Of a DNA stretch of 64,000 nucleotides, positions 1 through 8,258 are shown piece after piece. Below the pieces are notes generated by a model. The model saw nothing but the letters and a program-made list of their open reading frames with translations. It was not told the origin of the DNA and did no database searches. Numbering within the stretch: position 1 is the stretch's first letter; each line of letters begins with the position of its first letter. The stretch comes from Bacillota bacterium (GTDB lineage: Bacteria > Bacillota > Clostridia > Christensenellales > SZUA-584). The stretch lies in NCBI GenBank assembly GCA_023397655.1, contig JAEWTW010000058.1, positions 1 through 64,000 on the forward strand. Reading direction: 5' to 3'. The translations under genes and the position numbers were made by a program.

Positions 1-47
1 TACCATTTGCGATCCACAGAGCCGGGCTTTGCCATATATGTTTTCAT
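1..47 (-). CDS. rplM: 50S ribosomal protein L13, N-terminal fragment
   Basis: The first 15 codons of a gene that runs off the left edge of the window read MKTYMAKPGSVDRKW, the typical opening of ribosomal protein L13, a primary rRNA-binding protein of the 50S subunit. The start ATG is preceded by a strong GGAGGAAGG ribosome binding site, and a consensus promoter lies about 90 bases upstream. In most Bacillota rpsI (S9) follows, which cannot be checked here. The identification rests on a short but very characteristic N-terminus. Confidence 0.85.
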   Translation of the reverse strand, partial: MKTYMAKPGSVDRKW

Positions 48-136
48 TTGGCCTTCCTCCTGGCTGTGTCATATTCTTATTTAATATGCTGTTCGTACAG
101 GCCGGGGCTAGTGACCGATAAAAACAGGCAAAGTAT

Positions 137-165
137 ATTCTATACATTGCCGCCGGGTGTGTCAA
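137..165 (-). promoter_or_regulatory. Sigma-A promoter of rplM
   Basis: On the minus strand TTGACA (165-160) and TAGAAT (142-137) are separated by exactly 17 bases, a near-perfect housekeeping promoter. Transcription would start near 130, giving a leader of roughly 80 bases before the L13 start, long enough for an autoregulatory L13 leader, although I do not recognise a known fold in it. Confidence 0.8.
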
Positions 166-245
166 GATTTTTATCCGTTGAATCGCTAATTTTTGAGCAT
201 TTTTAAGCATAATATGCCGATCGGCTCAAAAACGGCCTCCTGCGT

Positions 246-1400
246 TTATGCCGGATGCGGCTTTAAGCGCGAAGCCAGCACGATGACAGCGATTAGCAGT
301 GAAGCGGCGCACAGCATCGCGGTTTTGAGCCCGGCAGCGTCGCCGATGACGCCGATGAGCGGCGGCGCAGCGAAGGTGGCCAGCGTAAAACCGAGGAACA
401 CCAGCGCCGAGCCCGACGCGGTGTCATTCGGTACGAGGGCGCAGGCGTGGACCAGCGTCGACGGGAAGTTGACGGCGGTGCCGATGCCTCCGATGCAGGC
501 CAGCACACCTGCTGCCGTGACATCCGTACAGAAAGCGATGCCTGCAAACGCGGCAGCCGACAGCGCATTGGCAGCCAGCATGACAGTGCGGGCAGAGATG
601 CGGTGTGCGAGCGGCGCATAAATCAGGCGGCCCAGCAGCGTGCCCACGAACAGCATGCTGAGCGCGAATGCGGCATTCAAACTGCTGCCGCCGATGCTGA
701 GTATATAGCTGGATATGAAATAGCTGAAGCTGACCAGCACGAATGCGTTGGAAAAGCTGAGCGCGAGCAGCAGCCCCATGCCCTTGAGCTTCAGCGTGCG
801 GACCATTTTGCCCAGCGCACCGAAGTTATCCCGCCGCTGGACAAACGGCTGGTGGAGCTCCCGCTTGAGGCCGAAAGCGAAGGCAGCGCCCGCGGCAGCG
901 ACGACGATGCTAAGTCCTATAAACACCGGCGGGTACGTGCCGCCCAGCAGCAGTGTGAACCAGGGGCCGGCAGCAGCTGAGGCAGCCCACAGCGCCTGCA
1001 GCATGTTGATATGGAAGGCTTTGCGGCGGGGCTCAATGTCCGCCAGCACCGAATTGGACAGCGTATCGACAATGTTGTTGGACAGCCCGATGAAAAAGAG
1101 CAGCGCATACAGAACCAGCAGTATGCTGTTGATGCCAAACAGAAGCAGGCATACAGCAAGCACAAGCTGGCACAGCGCCATCACGCGCACTTTGTTCAGA
1201 GCCGAGAACAGGCAAAAGCACAGTATCACCGACAGCGCGGTGCCGAGCGACTGCAGCGTTGAAAAAAGGCCTGCGGACGCCAGCGTCAACCCGGGGAAAG
1301 CGTCTCTGATAGACGGTATCAGCGAACCCATCACCGATGCGTACAGCGCCAGCGCGCCGATTGGCGGATAGACAAAGTAAGGCTTGGCGGATTGTTTCAT
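246..1400 (-). CDS. MFS transporter
   Basis: A 384-residue hydrophobic protein with about 12 predicted membrane segments, the size and layout of a major facilitator superfamily permease with two six-helix halves and a basic central loop around residues 190-215. The start at MKQSAKPY is chosen because an AGGAG ribosome binding site lies five bases upstream; a longer in-frame start 23 codons earlier has no such site. It is transcribed divergently from rarA and ends just before the rplM promoter. No residue pattern tells me the substrate; membership of the drug/sugar MFS group is the most that can be said. Confidence 0.75.
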   Translation of the reverse strand: MKQSAKPYFVYPPIGALALYASVMGSLIPSIRDAFPGLTLASAGLFSTLQSLGTALSVILCFCLFSALNKVRVMALCQLVLAVCLLLFGINSILLVLYALLFFIGLSNNIVDTLSNSVLADIEPRRKAFHINMLQALWAASAAAGPWFTLLLGGTYPPVFIGLSIVVAAAGAAFAFGLKRELHQPFVQRRDNFGALGKMVRTLKLKGMGLLLALSFSNAFVLVSFSYFISSYILSIGGSSLNAAFALSMLFVGTLLGRLIYAPLAHRISARTVMLAANALSAAAFAGIAFCTDVTAAGVLACIGGIGTAVNFPSTLVHACALVPNDTASGSALVFLGFTLATFAAPPLIGVIGDAAGLKTAMLCAASLLIAVIVLASRLKPHPA

Positions 1401-1484
1401 GACAGCTCCTGTTTTAAAAGCGTACAACGGCGAATTATAGCATGAAATGTCCGCTGCTGTACAGCGCAAAGCAAAGATGAGCTC

Positions 1485-1513
1485 TTTTCACAATGCGGCG
1501 AAGGTGGTATGAT
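1485..1513 (+). promoter_or_regulatory. Candidate promoter of rarA
   Basis: TTTTCA (1485-1490) and TATGAT (1508-1513) are spaced by 17 bases, about 30 bases before the ribosome binding site of rarA. The -10 box is good and the -35 box weak. Confidence 0.4.
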
Positions 1514-1550
1514 AGAACATATGATCGCAATTATGCAGAGGTGATCCGCC

Positions 1551-2861
1551 ATGGGCGATTTTTTTGAACAAAATATAGACCGCGCAGCGCCGCTGGCCGA
1601 CCGTATGCGGCCGCGCAGCATCGACGAGTTTTTCGGGCAGGCACACATTGTGGGGCCGGGAAAGCTGCTTCGCCGCGCCATCGAGACGGATCGGCTTACG
1701 TCGTCGATATTTTTCGGGCCGCCCGGCTCCGGCAAGACGACGCTGGCGTCCGTGATCGCCAATTCAACGGGCGCGGCGTTCGAGAAGCTGAACGCGGTGA
1801 CCAGCGGCGTGAAGGATGTACGCATCATCATCGACCGCGCGGAGGAACGTCTGAAGCTCCACGGGCAGGCGACGTATCTGCTGCTGGATGAGTGTCACCG
1901 GTGGTCCAAAACGCAGTCGGACAGCATATTGCCCGCCATCGAAAAGGGCATCATCCGCTTCATCGGCTCCACCACGGAGAACCCGATGGTCTCCATGACG
2001 AGCGCCATCGTGAGCCGGTGCCGGCTGTTCCAGTTTTACGGCTTGACCAAGGAGGACGTGAAGCAGATCGTACGCGCGGCGCTGGCGGACAGCGAGCGGG
2101 GTCTCGGCGCGCTGAATGTGGCGGTTGATGAGGACGCGCTGGAGCACATCGCCAACGTGGCCAACGGTGACGCACGCACAGCGCTGAACGCCATCGAGCT
2201 GGCGGTACTGACGACGTCGCCGGACGCCAAAGGGTTTATCCGCATCACATTGGACATTGCGGAGGAGTCCATTCAGCGGCGGGCGGTGCGCTGCGATGAA
2301 GAAGAGTATTACAACATGCTCAGCGCTTTTTGCAAGTCGCTGCGCGGCTCGGACGCGGATGCGGCGCTGTTCTGGTTTGCGCGGCTGATATACGCAGGCG
2401 TGGACCCGAGGCTGATCATGCGGCGCATTTTCGCCCATGCCAGCGAAGATGTGGGGCTCGCCAATCCGTCCGCGATGACACAGGCTGCGGCGGCAGCGCA
2501 GGCGCTGGAGTTCGTGGGCATGCCGGAGGCGCGGCTGTCCATCGCGCAGGCCATCATTTTCATCTGCGAGTCTCAAAAGTCCAATGCGGTGGTGATGGCG
2601 GTAGATGCGGCATTCCGCGATGCGGAGCACGCCTATCAGGTGCCGGTGCCGCTGCATTTACGCGACACGCATTATCACGGTGCGGACAAGCTGGGCAATG
2701 GCAAGGGCTACAAGTATCCGCACGAGTTCGAGCGGCATTATACGCCGCAGCAGTATCTGCCCGACAATTTGGTTGACCGGGTATATTACCAGCCGTCCGA
2801 CGAGGGCTACGAAAAGAAGATACGTGAGATGCGCAGGTATATGAAGAAGGAAGATTCTTAG
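1551..2861 (+). CDS. rarA: Replication-associated recombination protein A (RarA/MgsA AAA+ ATPase)
   Basis: A 436-residue AAA+ ATPase of the clamp-loader clade that acts at stalled replication forks and gaps. Walker A GPPGSGKTT is at residues 56-64, Walker B LLLDECH at 110-116 and sensor-1 GSTTENP at 139-145. The C-terminal half has the RarA tetramerisation region, including the conserved DTHYHGA and GYKYPHEF stretches. Full length matches the family. The ATG follows a GAGGTGA ribosome binding site. Walker B reads DECH where DEIH is usual, a mild change. It is apparently monocistronic, divergent from the MFS gene. Confidence 0.95.
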   Translation: MGDFFEQNIDRAAPLADRMRPRSIDEFFGQAHIVGPGKLLRRAIETDRLTSSIFFGPPGSGKTTLASVIANSTGAAFEKLNAVTSGVKDVRIIIDRAEERLKLHGQATYLLLDECHRWSKTQSDSILPAIEKGIIRFIGSTTENPMVSMTSAIVSRCRLFQFYGLTKEDVKQIVRAALADSERGLGALNVAVDEDALEHIANVANGDARTALNAIELAVLTTSPDAKGFIRITLDIAEESIQRRAVRCDEEEYYNMLSAFCKSLRGSDADAALFWFARLIYAGVDPRLIMRRIFAHASEDVGLANPSAMTQAAAAAQALEFVGMPEARLSIAQAIIFICESQKSNAVVMAVDAAFRDAEHAYQVPVPLHLRDTHYHGADKLGNGKGYKYPHEFERHYTPQQYLPDNLVDRVYYQPSDEGYEKKIREMRRYMKKEDS

Positions 2862-2956
2862 CGATCTTGCGTACAGAACGGCGCTTCATCGCCTCATAGA
2901 ATGATAGTAAATTGACATGAATGATATGAAATGAACGGCTGCCTGGTGAATAGATA

Positions 2957-2985
2957 TTGCGCGCAACAGGTGATGTTGATATAAT
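2957..2985 (+). promoter_or_regulatory. Promoter of the ECF/coaX operon
   Basis: TTGCGC (2957-2962) and a perfect TATAAT (2980-2985) are 17 bases apart. Transcription would begin near 2992, leaving a leader of about 110 bases before the first gene. Confidence 0.65.
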
Positions 2986-2993
2986 ACACATTA

Positions 2994-3050
2994 GGTTTTT
3001 GTCTGTGAGTGTATGACAAGGCGCAGCGCTACACAGCATAAAGAAAAACC
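2994..3050 (+). promoter_or_regulatory. Structured 5' leader, possible regulatory RNA
   Basis: Starting at the predicted transcription start, GGTTTTT (2994-3000) pairs with AAAAACC (3044-3050). Inside it CTGTG (3003-3007) pairs with CACAG (3032-3036), and AGTG (3008-3011) with CGCT (3027-3030), leaving one adenine bulged. The nested pairing directly upstream of a vitamin-uptake gene suggests an aptamer or protein-binding leader. I cannot match it to a known class by eye; the bulged adenine recalls the pan RNA motif but this is only a resemblance. Confidence 0.35.
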
Positions 3051-3102
3051 AAATAACAACTAAGTCGGGTATCCGCATCGCGGAACCTGAACGGAGGTAA
3101 AA

Positions 3103-3765
3103 ATGAATAACGGTAAAACAAGGAAGCTGGCTGTAACGGCATTGCTGGTCGTGCTGACGTTCGTTTTGGGACTAACACCCATCGGGTATATCCCCAATCC
3201 GATATTGCCGGTGCTGAGTTTGACACTCATGTGCCTGCCTGTCATCATTGGCACCATTACAGAGGGGCTTAAAACAGGCCTGATCCTGGGGTTTATCTTC
3301 GGAATCACCAGCTTTCTGAAAGCTCTTGGAATCACTCTGGCACCGGATGCACTGGGTACGTTCATACTCAGTATCAGCGTTGTTAAGACAATGGCCGTCA
3401 TATTTATTCCCCGGCTGATTATACCTGTTATAACGTGGCTGGTGTATAAAGCCATTGCGCGTGAATCTAAACGAAGCCAGCGCGTGGCAGCGGGCGTTGC
3501 GGCTTTTGCAGGTTCTGTGACCAACACAGTGCTGTTTCTGGGAGCCTTGTATCTGCTGTTCCTGCCGCAGGTCAATGAAATTGCCGGTTTTCTATCGGGG
3601 ATGTCTGCCATTGTCGGCTTTGACATCACAGCGAATTCGCTTTTTGGACTCTATGCATTTTTAGCCGGCGTGAATGGCCTTCCGGAAGCAGTGGTGGCTG
3701 TGTTGCTGTGCGTGCCGGTTGTATGGGCGGTACAGAGGCAAAAGGGCAAGAAGAAACCGGCGTAA
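3103..3765 (+). CDS. ECF transporter S component, probably pantothenate (PanT-like)
   Basis: A 220-residue protein with about six membrane helices and a short Lys-rich tail, the size of the substrate-specificity subunit of an energy-coupling-factor vitamin transporter. The early GLTPIGYIPNP segment is typical of the ECF_trnsprt/DUF3816 family. An ECF module (EcfA/A'/T) is not in this window and would be shared from elsewhere in the genome. The gene lies 11 bases before coaX in the same operon, and coaX phosphorylates pantothenate, so pantothenate is the likely ligand. That assignment is context-based; another vitamin cannot be excluded. Confidence 0.7.
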   Translation: MNNGKTRKLAVTALLVVLTFVLGLTPIGYIPNPILPVLSLTLMCLPVIIGTITEGLKTGLILGFIFGITSFLKALGITLAPDALGTFILSISVVKTMAVIFIPRLIIPVITWLVYKAIARESKRSQRVAAGVAAFAGSVTNTVLFLGALYLLFLPQVNEIAGFLSGMSAIVGFDITANSLFGLYAFLAGVNGLPEAVVAVLLCVPVVWAVQRQKGKKKPA

Positions 3766-3776
3766 CGGAGATTTAA

Positions 3777-4556
3777 ATGGTATTTGTATTGGATGTGGGC
3801 AACAGCAACATCAAGTGCGGCCTGTTTGACGGTGACAAGCTGATCAATTCGTGGCGCATGGCGACCAAGCTGGAACTCACAGCGGATGAATACGGCATCC
3901 GGATTATTTCATTTTTCGATCATGTGGGGCGGCGTCCGGACGAGGTACAGGGTATCATCATCTCGTCCGTCATCCCGTCCATCAACTATACGCTGCAGCA
4001 CATGTGCGCCACTTATTTCGGTAAGAAGGCAGCGGTGGTGGGGCCCGGCATGAAGACGGGCGTCAACATACTGTACGACAACCCCAAGGAGCTGGGCACG
4101 GACCGCATCGCGGGCGCCGTAGCGGCGTACACGCTGTATGGCGGGCCGTGCATCATCGTGGACTTTGGCACAGCCACCACGTTCGGCGCGGTGTCGGGCA
4201 GCGGCGATTTTCTGGGCGGTGCGATATGCCCCGGCATCAAGATATCGGCGGAGGCGCTGTCGTCCGGAGCAGCCAAGCTGCCGCGAGTGGAACTGGTGAA
4301 GCCGGATTCCATAATAGCAAAGAATACGGTAGCCGGTATGCAGGCGGGTATCATATACGGTTATGTGGGCCAGGTGGAGTACATTCTGCGTCGCATGAAA
4401 ACGGAGATGGGCGGCAGCCCACGGGTGATCGTGACGGGCGGCATGGCCAACGTGATTGCACAGGAGACGCAGGAGATCGATGAAGTCAACAGCCTTCTGA
4501 CACTTATTGGGCTGAATATTTTATATCACAAAAATGCCAAGAGGCAGAGAACTTAA
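3777..4556 (+). CDS. coaX: Type III pantothenate kinase
   Basis: Phosphorylates pantothenate to 4'-phosphopantothenate, the first step of coenzyme A synthesis, using ATP and a monovalent cation. The 259-residue protein has the ASKHA-fold signatures of CoaX: DVGNSN at residues 6-11, the GTDR stretch near 107, DFGTATT near 129 and the VTGGMA adenosine motif near the C-terminus. Length fits the family. It is co-transcribed with the upstream ECF substrate-binding gene and is followed after 10 bases by homoserine dehydrogenase. Confidence 0.93.
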   Translation: MVFVLDVGNSNIKCGLFDGDKLINSWRMATKLELTADEYGIRIISFFDHVGRRPDEVQGIIISSVIPSINYTLQHMCATYFGKKAAVVGPGMKTGVNILYDNPKELGTDRIAGAVAAYTLYGGPCIIVDFGTATTFGAVSGSGDFLGGAICPGIKISAEALSSGAAKLPRVELVKPDSIIAKNTVAGMQAGIIYGYVGQVEYILRRMKTEMGGSPRVIVTGGMANVIAQETQEIDEVNSLLTLIGLNILYHKNAKRQRT

Positions 4557-4566
4557 AGGGGGACAA

Positions 4567-5838
4567 ATGAAGATTGTAAATATCGCTCTGATCGGGCTGG
4601 GCACGGTTGGGTCGGGCGTGTATAAGACGATCGCCATGCAGAAGGAAAGCATCGAGCACAAGGACGGCATATCGCTGAACTTAAAGAAAGTGCTGGCCCT
4701 GCAGTATTCCATCGATATACCCGAGGAGCTCAAGGCGAAGGATTTTTATAAGGACATCGCAGAGGATCCGGACATCGATATCGTGATTGAACTGATCGGC
4801 GGCGTGAACCCGGCGAAGGACTTCGTGCTGGCGGCGCTCGGCGCTGGTAAGACGGTGGTGACGGCCAACAAGGAGCTGCTGGCGCGGTTTTGGCCGGAGC
4901 TCAATTCCGCAGCCAAGAAAAGCGGCGCAGGTCTGTATTTTGAAGCCAGCGTGGGCGGCGGCATTCCGATACTCCGTACGATATGGGACAGCCTGCAAGC
5001 CAATGAGATCACATCGGTAATGGGCATCATCAACGGCACCACCAACTATATACTCTCCAAGATGGAGCAGGACAAAGCGAGTTATGACGCGGTGCTGAAG
5101 GAAGCGCAGCAGCTGGGCTTTGCTGAGGCCAACCCCAAGAACGATGTGGAAGGCTTCGATGCAATGTATAAGCTGTCGATTTTAGGATCCATGTCGTTTC
5201 ATGCGCGTGTGCCGGTGGAATACATCTACCGCGAAGGCATCACCAATATCACGCAGGAGGACATCGCGTACGCCGGCGAGCTGGGATATTCGGTGAAGCT
5301 GCTGGCTATCGGTAAAAAGCGCGGAAAGACGATCGAAGCGCGCGTCCATCCCACGATGATACCCAAGACGCATCCGCTGGCTGCGGTGCGCGGAGCGTTT
5401 AACGCCATCTATCTGCATGGCAATATCGTAGACGATGTGATGCTGTACGGGCGCGGTGCGGGCGATATGCCCACGGCCAGCGCGGTGATATCCGACGCGG
5501 TATATGCCGCAGGCCGCGACGAGCACCGCTATACCACGTTCTATAACGAGGATAAGGTATCAACCGAGCTTTCGTTCGACAACAACTGGGAGAGCGAGTT
5601 TTTCCTGCGCATCATCGTTAAGGATGCTCCTGGTGTATTGGCGAAGATTGCGGGCGTGCTGGGGCAGCATAATGTGAGTGTGGCCACCGTCATGCAAAAA
5701 GGCCAGGGCAGCGAAAATGTTCCGTTGATATTTGTGACGCATAAGGCCAGAGAGATATCTCTCAAGCGCGCGGTGGACGAAATATCCCACATCCCGGAAG
5801 TCATCAGTGTGGCCAACATGATCAGAGTGGAAAACTAA
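4567..5838 (+). CDS. hom: Homoserine dehydrogenase with C-terminal ACT domain
   Basis: Reduces aspartate semialdehyde to homoserine with NAD(P)H in the threonine/methionine pathway. The 423-residue protein begins with a Rossmann motif GLGTVGSGV (residues 9-17), continues with the catalytic and substrate region (INGTTNYIL and the ANPKNDVEGFDA stretch), and ends with an ACT regulatory domain of about 75 residues that normally binds threonine. The start after AAAGGGGGACAA is preferred over an in-frame ATG 11 codons upstream that overlaps coaX. It shares the operon with coaX. Confidence 0.95.
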   Translation: MKIVNIALIGLGTVGSGVYKTIAMQKESIEHKDGISLNLKKVLALQYSIDIPEELKAKDFYKDIAEDPDIDIVIELIGGVNPAKDFVLAALGAGKTVVTANKELLARFWPELNSAAKKSGAGLYFEASVGGGIPILRTIWDSLQANEITSVMGIINGTTNYILSKMEQDKASYDAVLKEAQQLGFAEANPKNDVEGFDAMYKLSILGSMSFHARVPVEYIYREGITNITQEDIAYAGELGYSVKLLAIGKKRGKTIEARVHPTMIPKTHPLAAVRGAFNAIYLHGNIVDDVMLYGRGAGDMPTASAVISDAVYAAGRDEHRYTTFYNEDKVSTELSFDNNWESEFFLRIIVKDAPGVLAKIAGVLGQHNVSVATVMQKGQGSENVPLIFVTHKAREISLKRAVDEISHIPEVISVANMIRVEN

Positions 5839-5883
5839 GAGTTTTTCAATATATAAAATATGAAATGAGAAAGAGGAAAAAGT

Positions 5884-6231
5884 ATGTTTATCAAGGCTGA
5901 TGAAATGACGGTGGAATCCCGGGTCCGGGTCCGGGATGGGTACGGCACGACGGATTTTGTCCAGCTTGTCCCTAAAGACCAGCTGCCCGCAAAGTCCCGT
6001 CTGTTCTCGCTGATGTGTCTGGAAAAGGGCTGCAGCGTGGGCCGTCATGACCACACGAACGAAACGGAAATTTACTATGTGGTGGAAGGCGAAGGCATTA
6101 TCAATGACAACGGCACCATTCGCCCGTTCCGCAAGGGCGACTGCAGCGCCTGCGGCGGCGGCGCGTTCCACTCTGTGTCCAACGAAAACGATGAGACGCT
6201 CAAAATTGTGGCTGTCATCATCATGGACTGA
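5884..6231 (+). CDS. Small cupin-domain protein
   Basis: A 115-residue single-domain cupin. The first cupin motif carries metal ligands in the stretch GRHDHTNETEIYYV and the second has AFH near residue 99, so a metal-binding barrel is expected. Nothing identifies a substrate; such proteins act as isomerases, dioxygenases or sugar-binding regulators. It sits 45 bases after hom and is followed immediately by a strong terminator, so it may be the last gene of the panT-coaX-hom transcript. A second, only distantly similar small cupin lies near 8.6 kb. Confidence 0.8.
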   Translation: MFIKADEMTVESRVRVRDGYGTTDFVQLVPKDQLPAKSRLFSLMCLEKGCSVGRHDHTNETEIYYVVEGEGIINDNGTIRPFRKGDCSACGGGAFHSVSNENDETLKIVAVIIMD

Positions 6232-6243
6232 AAACGGGTATTC

Positions 6244-6269
6244 AAAAAGAGCCTTCGCGGCTCTTTTTT
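6244..6269 (+). terminator. Rho-independent terminator
   Basis: AAGAGCC and GGCTCTT pair around a TTCGC loop and are followed by a run of T residues. It closes the transcript ending with the cupin gene. Confidence 0.9.
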
Positions 6270-6287
6270 GTTATTATTACAATGTAT

Positions 6288-6551
6288 TTAAGGGTTAAAG
6301 GATGAAGCTTCAATTTGGTTCCGGATTTCTTCCAGCGTTCGCCTGGCCTCATCCAGCGGCAGGCTGTGATAGTCTCGCTGGGAGACAGCGTGCCACAAAC
6401 GCAGATGCAGCTTGTTCAATTCTTTCAGCGCGTCACGCACACCCGCTTCCATTGCGGCGTACTGCGCTTTTTTCTGCCGGGAAACGGGAGGCCTGCGCTC
6501 AAACTGCATATCTGACAATATGTCCGTGATTTGCTCTTTTACATTATCCAT
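6288..6551 (-). CDS. Small hypothetical protein
   Basis: An 87-residue, highly charged protein, predicted mostly alpha-helical with no signal peptide or membrane segment. I do not recognise a family. It begins three bases after the stop of the upstream MBL-fold hydrolase gene on the same strand, so the two are almost certainly co-transcribed and translationally coupled. It ends close to the plus-strand terminator of the cupin gene. The reading frame is plausible because of this tight coupling, but the protein is unassigned. Confidence 0.55.
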   Translation of the reverse strand: MDNVKEQITDILSDMQFERRPPVSRQKKAQYAAMEAGVRDALKELNKLHLRLWHAVSQRDYHSLPLDEARRTLEEIRNQIEASSFNP

Positions 6552-6554
6552 ATA

Positions 6555-7388
6555 CTAAATTTCGAAGATATCTCCTGCCTGCATTCTTTTCACACGGGCC
6601 ATCAGCTCAAGCCGTTCCAGCACCTTCTCGCCTGTGCAATGTCCCGAATATACTTTTTTAATCCGCTTATCGTTGATATGGCGGATGATGGACTGTACCT
6701 CGCTGCCGGGTTCCTGAAAGGCCTGCAGGCCCATGCGCCGTGTGCCGCTCAAGTGAAAGCCGCCCACCACAGCCGAAACCGGGCCGTACTTCTCTTCCGC
6801 CGTCATCAGTATGTTGAGCAGCCCGTTATGGGAGCATCCGGTGAGCACGGCGACGCCTTCCTTTCTGCGGATGACAATGAAGAGCTCCTGCGAAAGGTCA
6901 TCCCGCACCAGCACACCTTCGCGCTTTTCATACATCAGCGACGAATAAAGCGGCAATCGCCTGTACTGGCTGGCACCAGCCGCATACAGCCCGCCGATGA
7001 TTTCGGTATCCTCATCAAGGAAGCAAAACCGTTCCGGGTATTTTTCAAAGAGCGACTGGTCCATGCCGGCATATTGGAGTTTTGTCATATTTCTGACGTA
7101 AAAATCGCCCCGGGCGGCTCGCTTGAGGCAGACTCTGGCGTGTTTGTTGATTTCAAGAAAGTGGGTGAGCCCGCCGGTGTGATCGTCATGGGCGTGAGAG
7201 ATGATGCAGATATCCACCTTCACCAGATCAATACCAAGCAGCGTGGCGTTGTAGACAAAAGCATCTGAGCTTCCGGTGTCGAACAATATGCGCTGCCCCT
7301 GATGCTCGAAGTAAAGTGACAGCCCATGTTCGTCGAGAAACGCGGAGCCCTTCGGTTTACTGTCTTCAATCAAAGTATAAATCTTCAT
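6555..7388 (-). CDS. MBL-fold metallohydrolase
   Basis: A 277-residue metallo-beta-lactamase-fold protein. The signature HAHDDHTGG (near residue 66) supplies the first metal site; GCSHNGL and SGHCTG later in the chain supply the remaining ligands. The overall pattern resembles the group annotated as 7,8-dihydropterin-6-yl-methyl-4-(beta-D-ribofuranosyl)aminobenzene-5'-phosphate synthase-like hydrolases, whose bacterial substrates are mostly unknown. The start MKIYTLIED is chosen because AGGTGG lies just upstream. It is coupled to the downstream small gene, and an XRE-family regulator lies immediately upstream on the same strand. Confidence 0.85.
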   Translation of the reverse strand: MKIYTLIEDSKPKGSAFLDEHGLSLYFEHQGQRILFDTGSSDAFVYNATLLGIDLVKVDICIISHAHDDHTGGLTHFLEINKHARVCLKRAARGDFYVRNMTKLQYAGMDQSLFEKYPERFCFLDEDTEIIGGLYAAGASQYRRLPLYSSLMYEKREGVLVRDDLSQELFIVIRRKEGVAVLTGCSHNGLLNILMTAEEKYGPVSAVVGGFHLSGTRRMGLQAFQEPGSEVQSIIRHINDKRIKKVYSGHCTGEKVLERLELMARVKRMQAGDIFEI

Positions 7389-7439
7389 TCGGCCACCTTT
7401 GCTCCATTCATTATCACATCTTTGTGCCATGAACTTAAC

Positions 7440-7790
7440 TTAAGAGCCTGTTTGCGCCATATACAGATCGTAGAGATACTTATCAAAGCCTTGAATCCGC
7501 AGCGATTTTTCAGCGGGCAAGCCGCCTTCGGCAGAGAGACCATGAGTGGCCAGCGTCTCCTTAAAGAACTTTTTAGCGGACGGCTGCTCATTAAAGGTGA
7601 GAAGATCCAGCACGGTGATGCCCAGAACCCGGCAAATAGCGGACATGGTATCAAACTGCGGACGCTTTTTGTTTTTTTCGATGTAGGATAGAGTGGACTG
7701 AGCGATGCCGGCTCGTACAGCCAGCTCGCTTTGCGAGATGCCAAGCTCCTGCCTTTTCTTGCGTATTTTGCTTCCGATGTCAACACCCAT
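7440..7790 (-). CDS. XRE-family transcriptional regulator
   Basis: A roughly 116-residue protein with an N-terminal Cro/C1-type helix-turn-helix (residues about 5-60; ISQSELAVRAGIAQSTLSYIE is the core) and a C-terminal region of about 55 residues of no known fold. The exact start is uncertain: ATG at 7790 is used, but an earlier ATG or GTG four or fewer codons upstream is possible because the AGAAGG box sits between them. It precedes the MBL hydrolase on the same strand and probably regulates that small operon or itself. Confidence 0.8.
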   Translation of the reverse strand: MGVDIGSKIRKKRQELGISQSELAVRAGIAQSTLSYIEKNKKRPQFDTMSAICRVLGITVLDLLTFNEQPSAKKFFKETLATHGLSAEGGLPAEKSLRIQGFDKYLYDLYMAQTGS

Positions 7791-7988
7791 ACCTGGCACC
7801 ATCCTTCTGAGCTCATTGTATCACCGAATCCATGATATGACAATATGAATCGCGCCGGGCATTTAACGCACCAGCGGACTAGCGCGCTGCATCGCCGCAT
7901 ATTATTATACAGTGCGGTTTGGGCCATTTATGCCGACGACCATAAAATGTGGCGTACCGGAAAGGCACTCAGGACACAGGAGGGGGCA

Positions 7989-8258
7989 ATGGAAATGAAT
8001 TTGATGGATTTTGTTATTAAGGATGCTTATGTGCTGGTTCCGGTGCTCTATGTGATCGGTATATTTCTGAAAAGGACGCCAAGAATCCCTGACTGGCTGA
8101 TACCGTGGATATTAACAGGTCTGGGGATGATCGGGGCATTTTTCCTGTCCGGTATGCAGCTAAGCGGCGTACTGCAGGGTGTGCTGGTTGCGGGCGTGAC
8201 GGTATTCGCCAATCAGCTTTACAAACAGACCATATACAGACCGAGAAGCGGCTTCTGA
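7989..8258 (+). CDS. Holin-like small membrane protein (Phage_holin_5_2-like)
   Basis: An 89-residue protein whose N-terminal MNLMDFVIKDAYVLVPVLY region, central Pro-Asp-Trp-Leu-Ile-Pro and C-terminal VFANQLYKQ resemble the short holins of clostridial phages. Two to three membrane segments are predicted. It starts after a strong AGGAGGGGG box. No endolysin, tail or other phage gene is nearby, so this is an isolated copy; it may be a domesticated holin involved in release of cell-wall proteins, or a remnant. The family assignment is by resemblance. Confidence 0.6.
   Translation: MEMNLMDFVIKDAYVLVPVLYVIGIFLKRTPRIPDWLIPWILTGLGMIGAFFLSGMQLSGVLQGVLVAGVTVFANQLYKQTIYRPRSGF

Noticed and set aside
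1764..2657. A 297-codon minus-strand frame inside rarA
   Set aside because: Antisense to a strongly conserved ATPase, Arg/His-rich translation, no start signal.
7803..7988. A longer N-terminus for the holin-like protein
   Set aside because: The extra 48 codons have no initiation site and unrelated composition; the AGGAGGGGG box sits directly before the shorter start.
7440..8258. A prophage remnant made of the XRE regulator and the holin-like gene
   Set aside because: No integrase, structural genes, attachment repeats or composition shift were seen around them.
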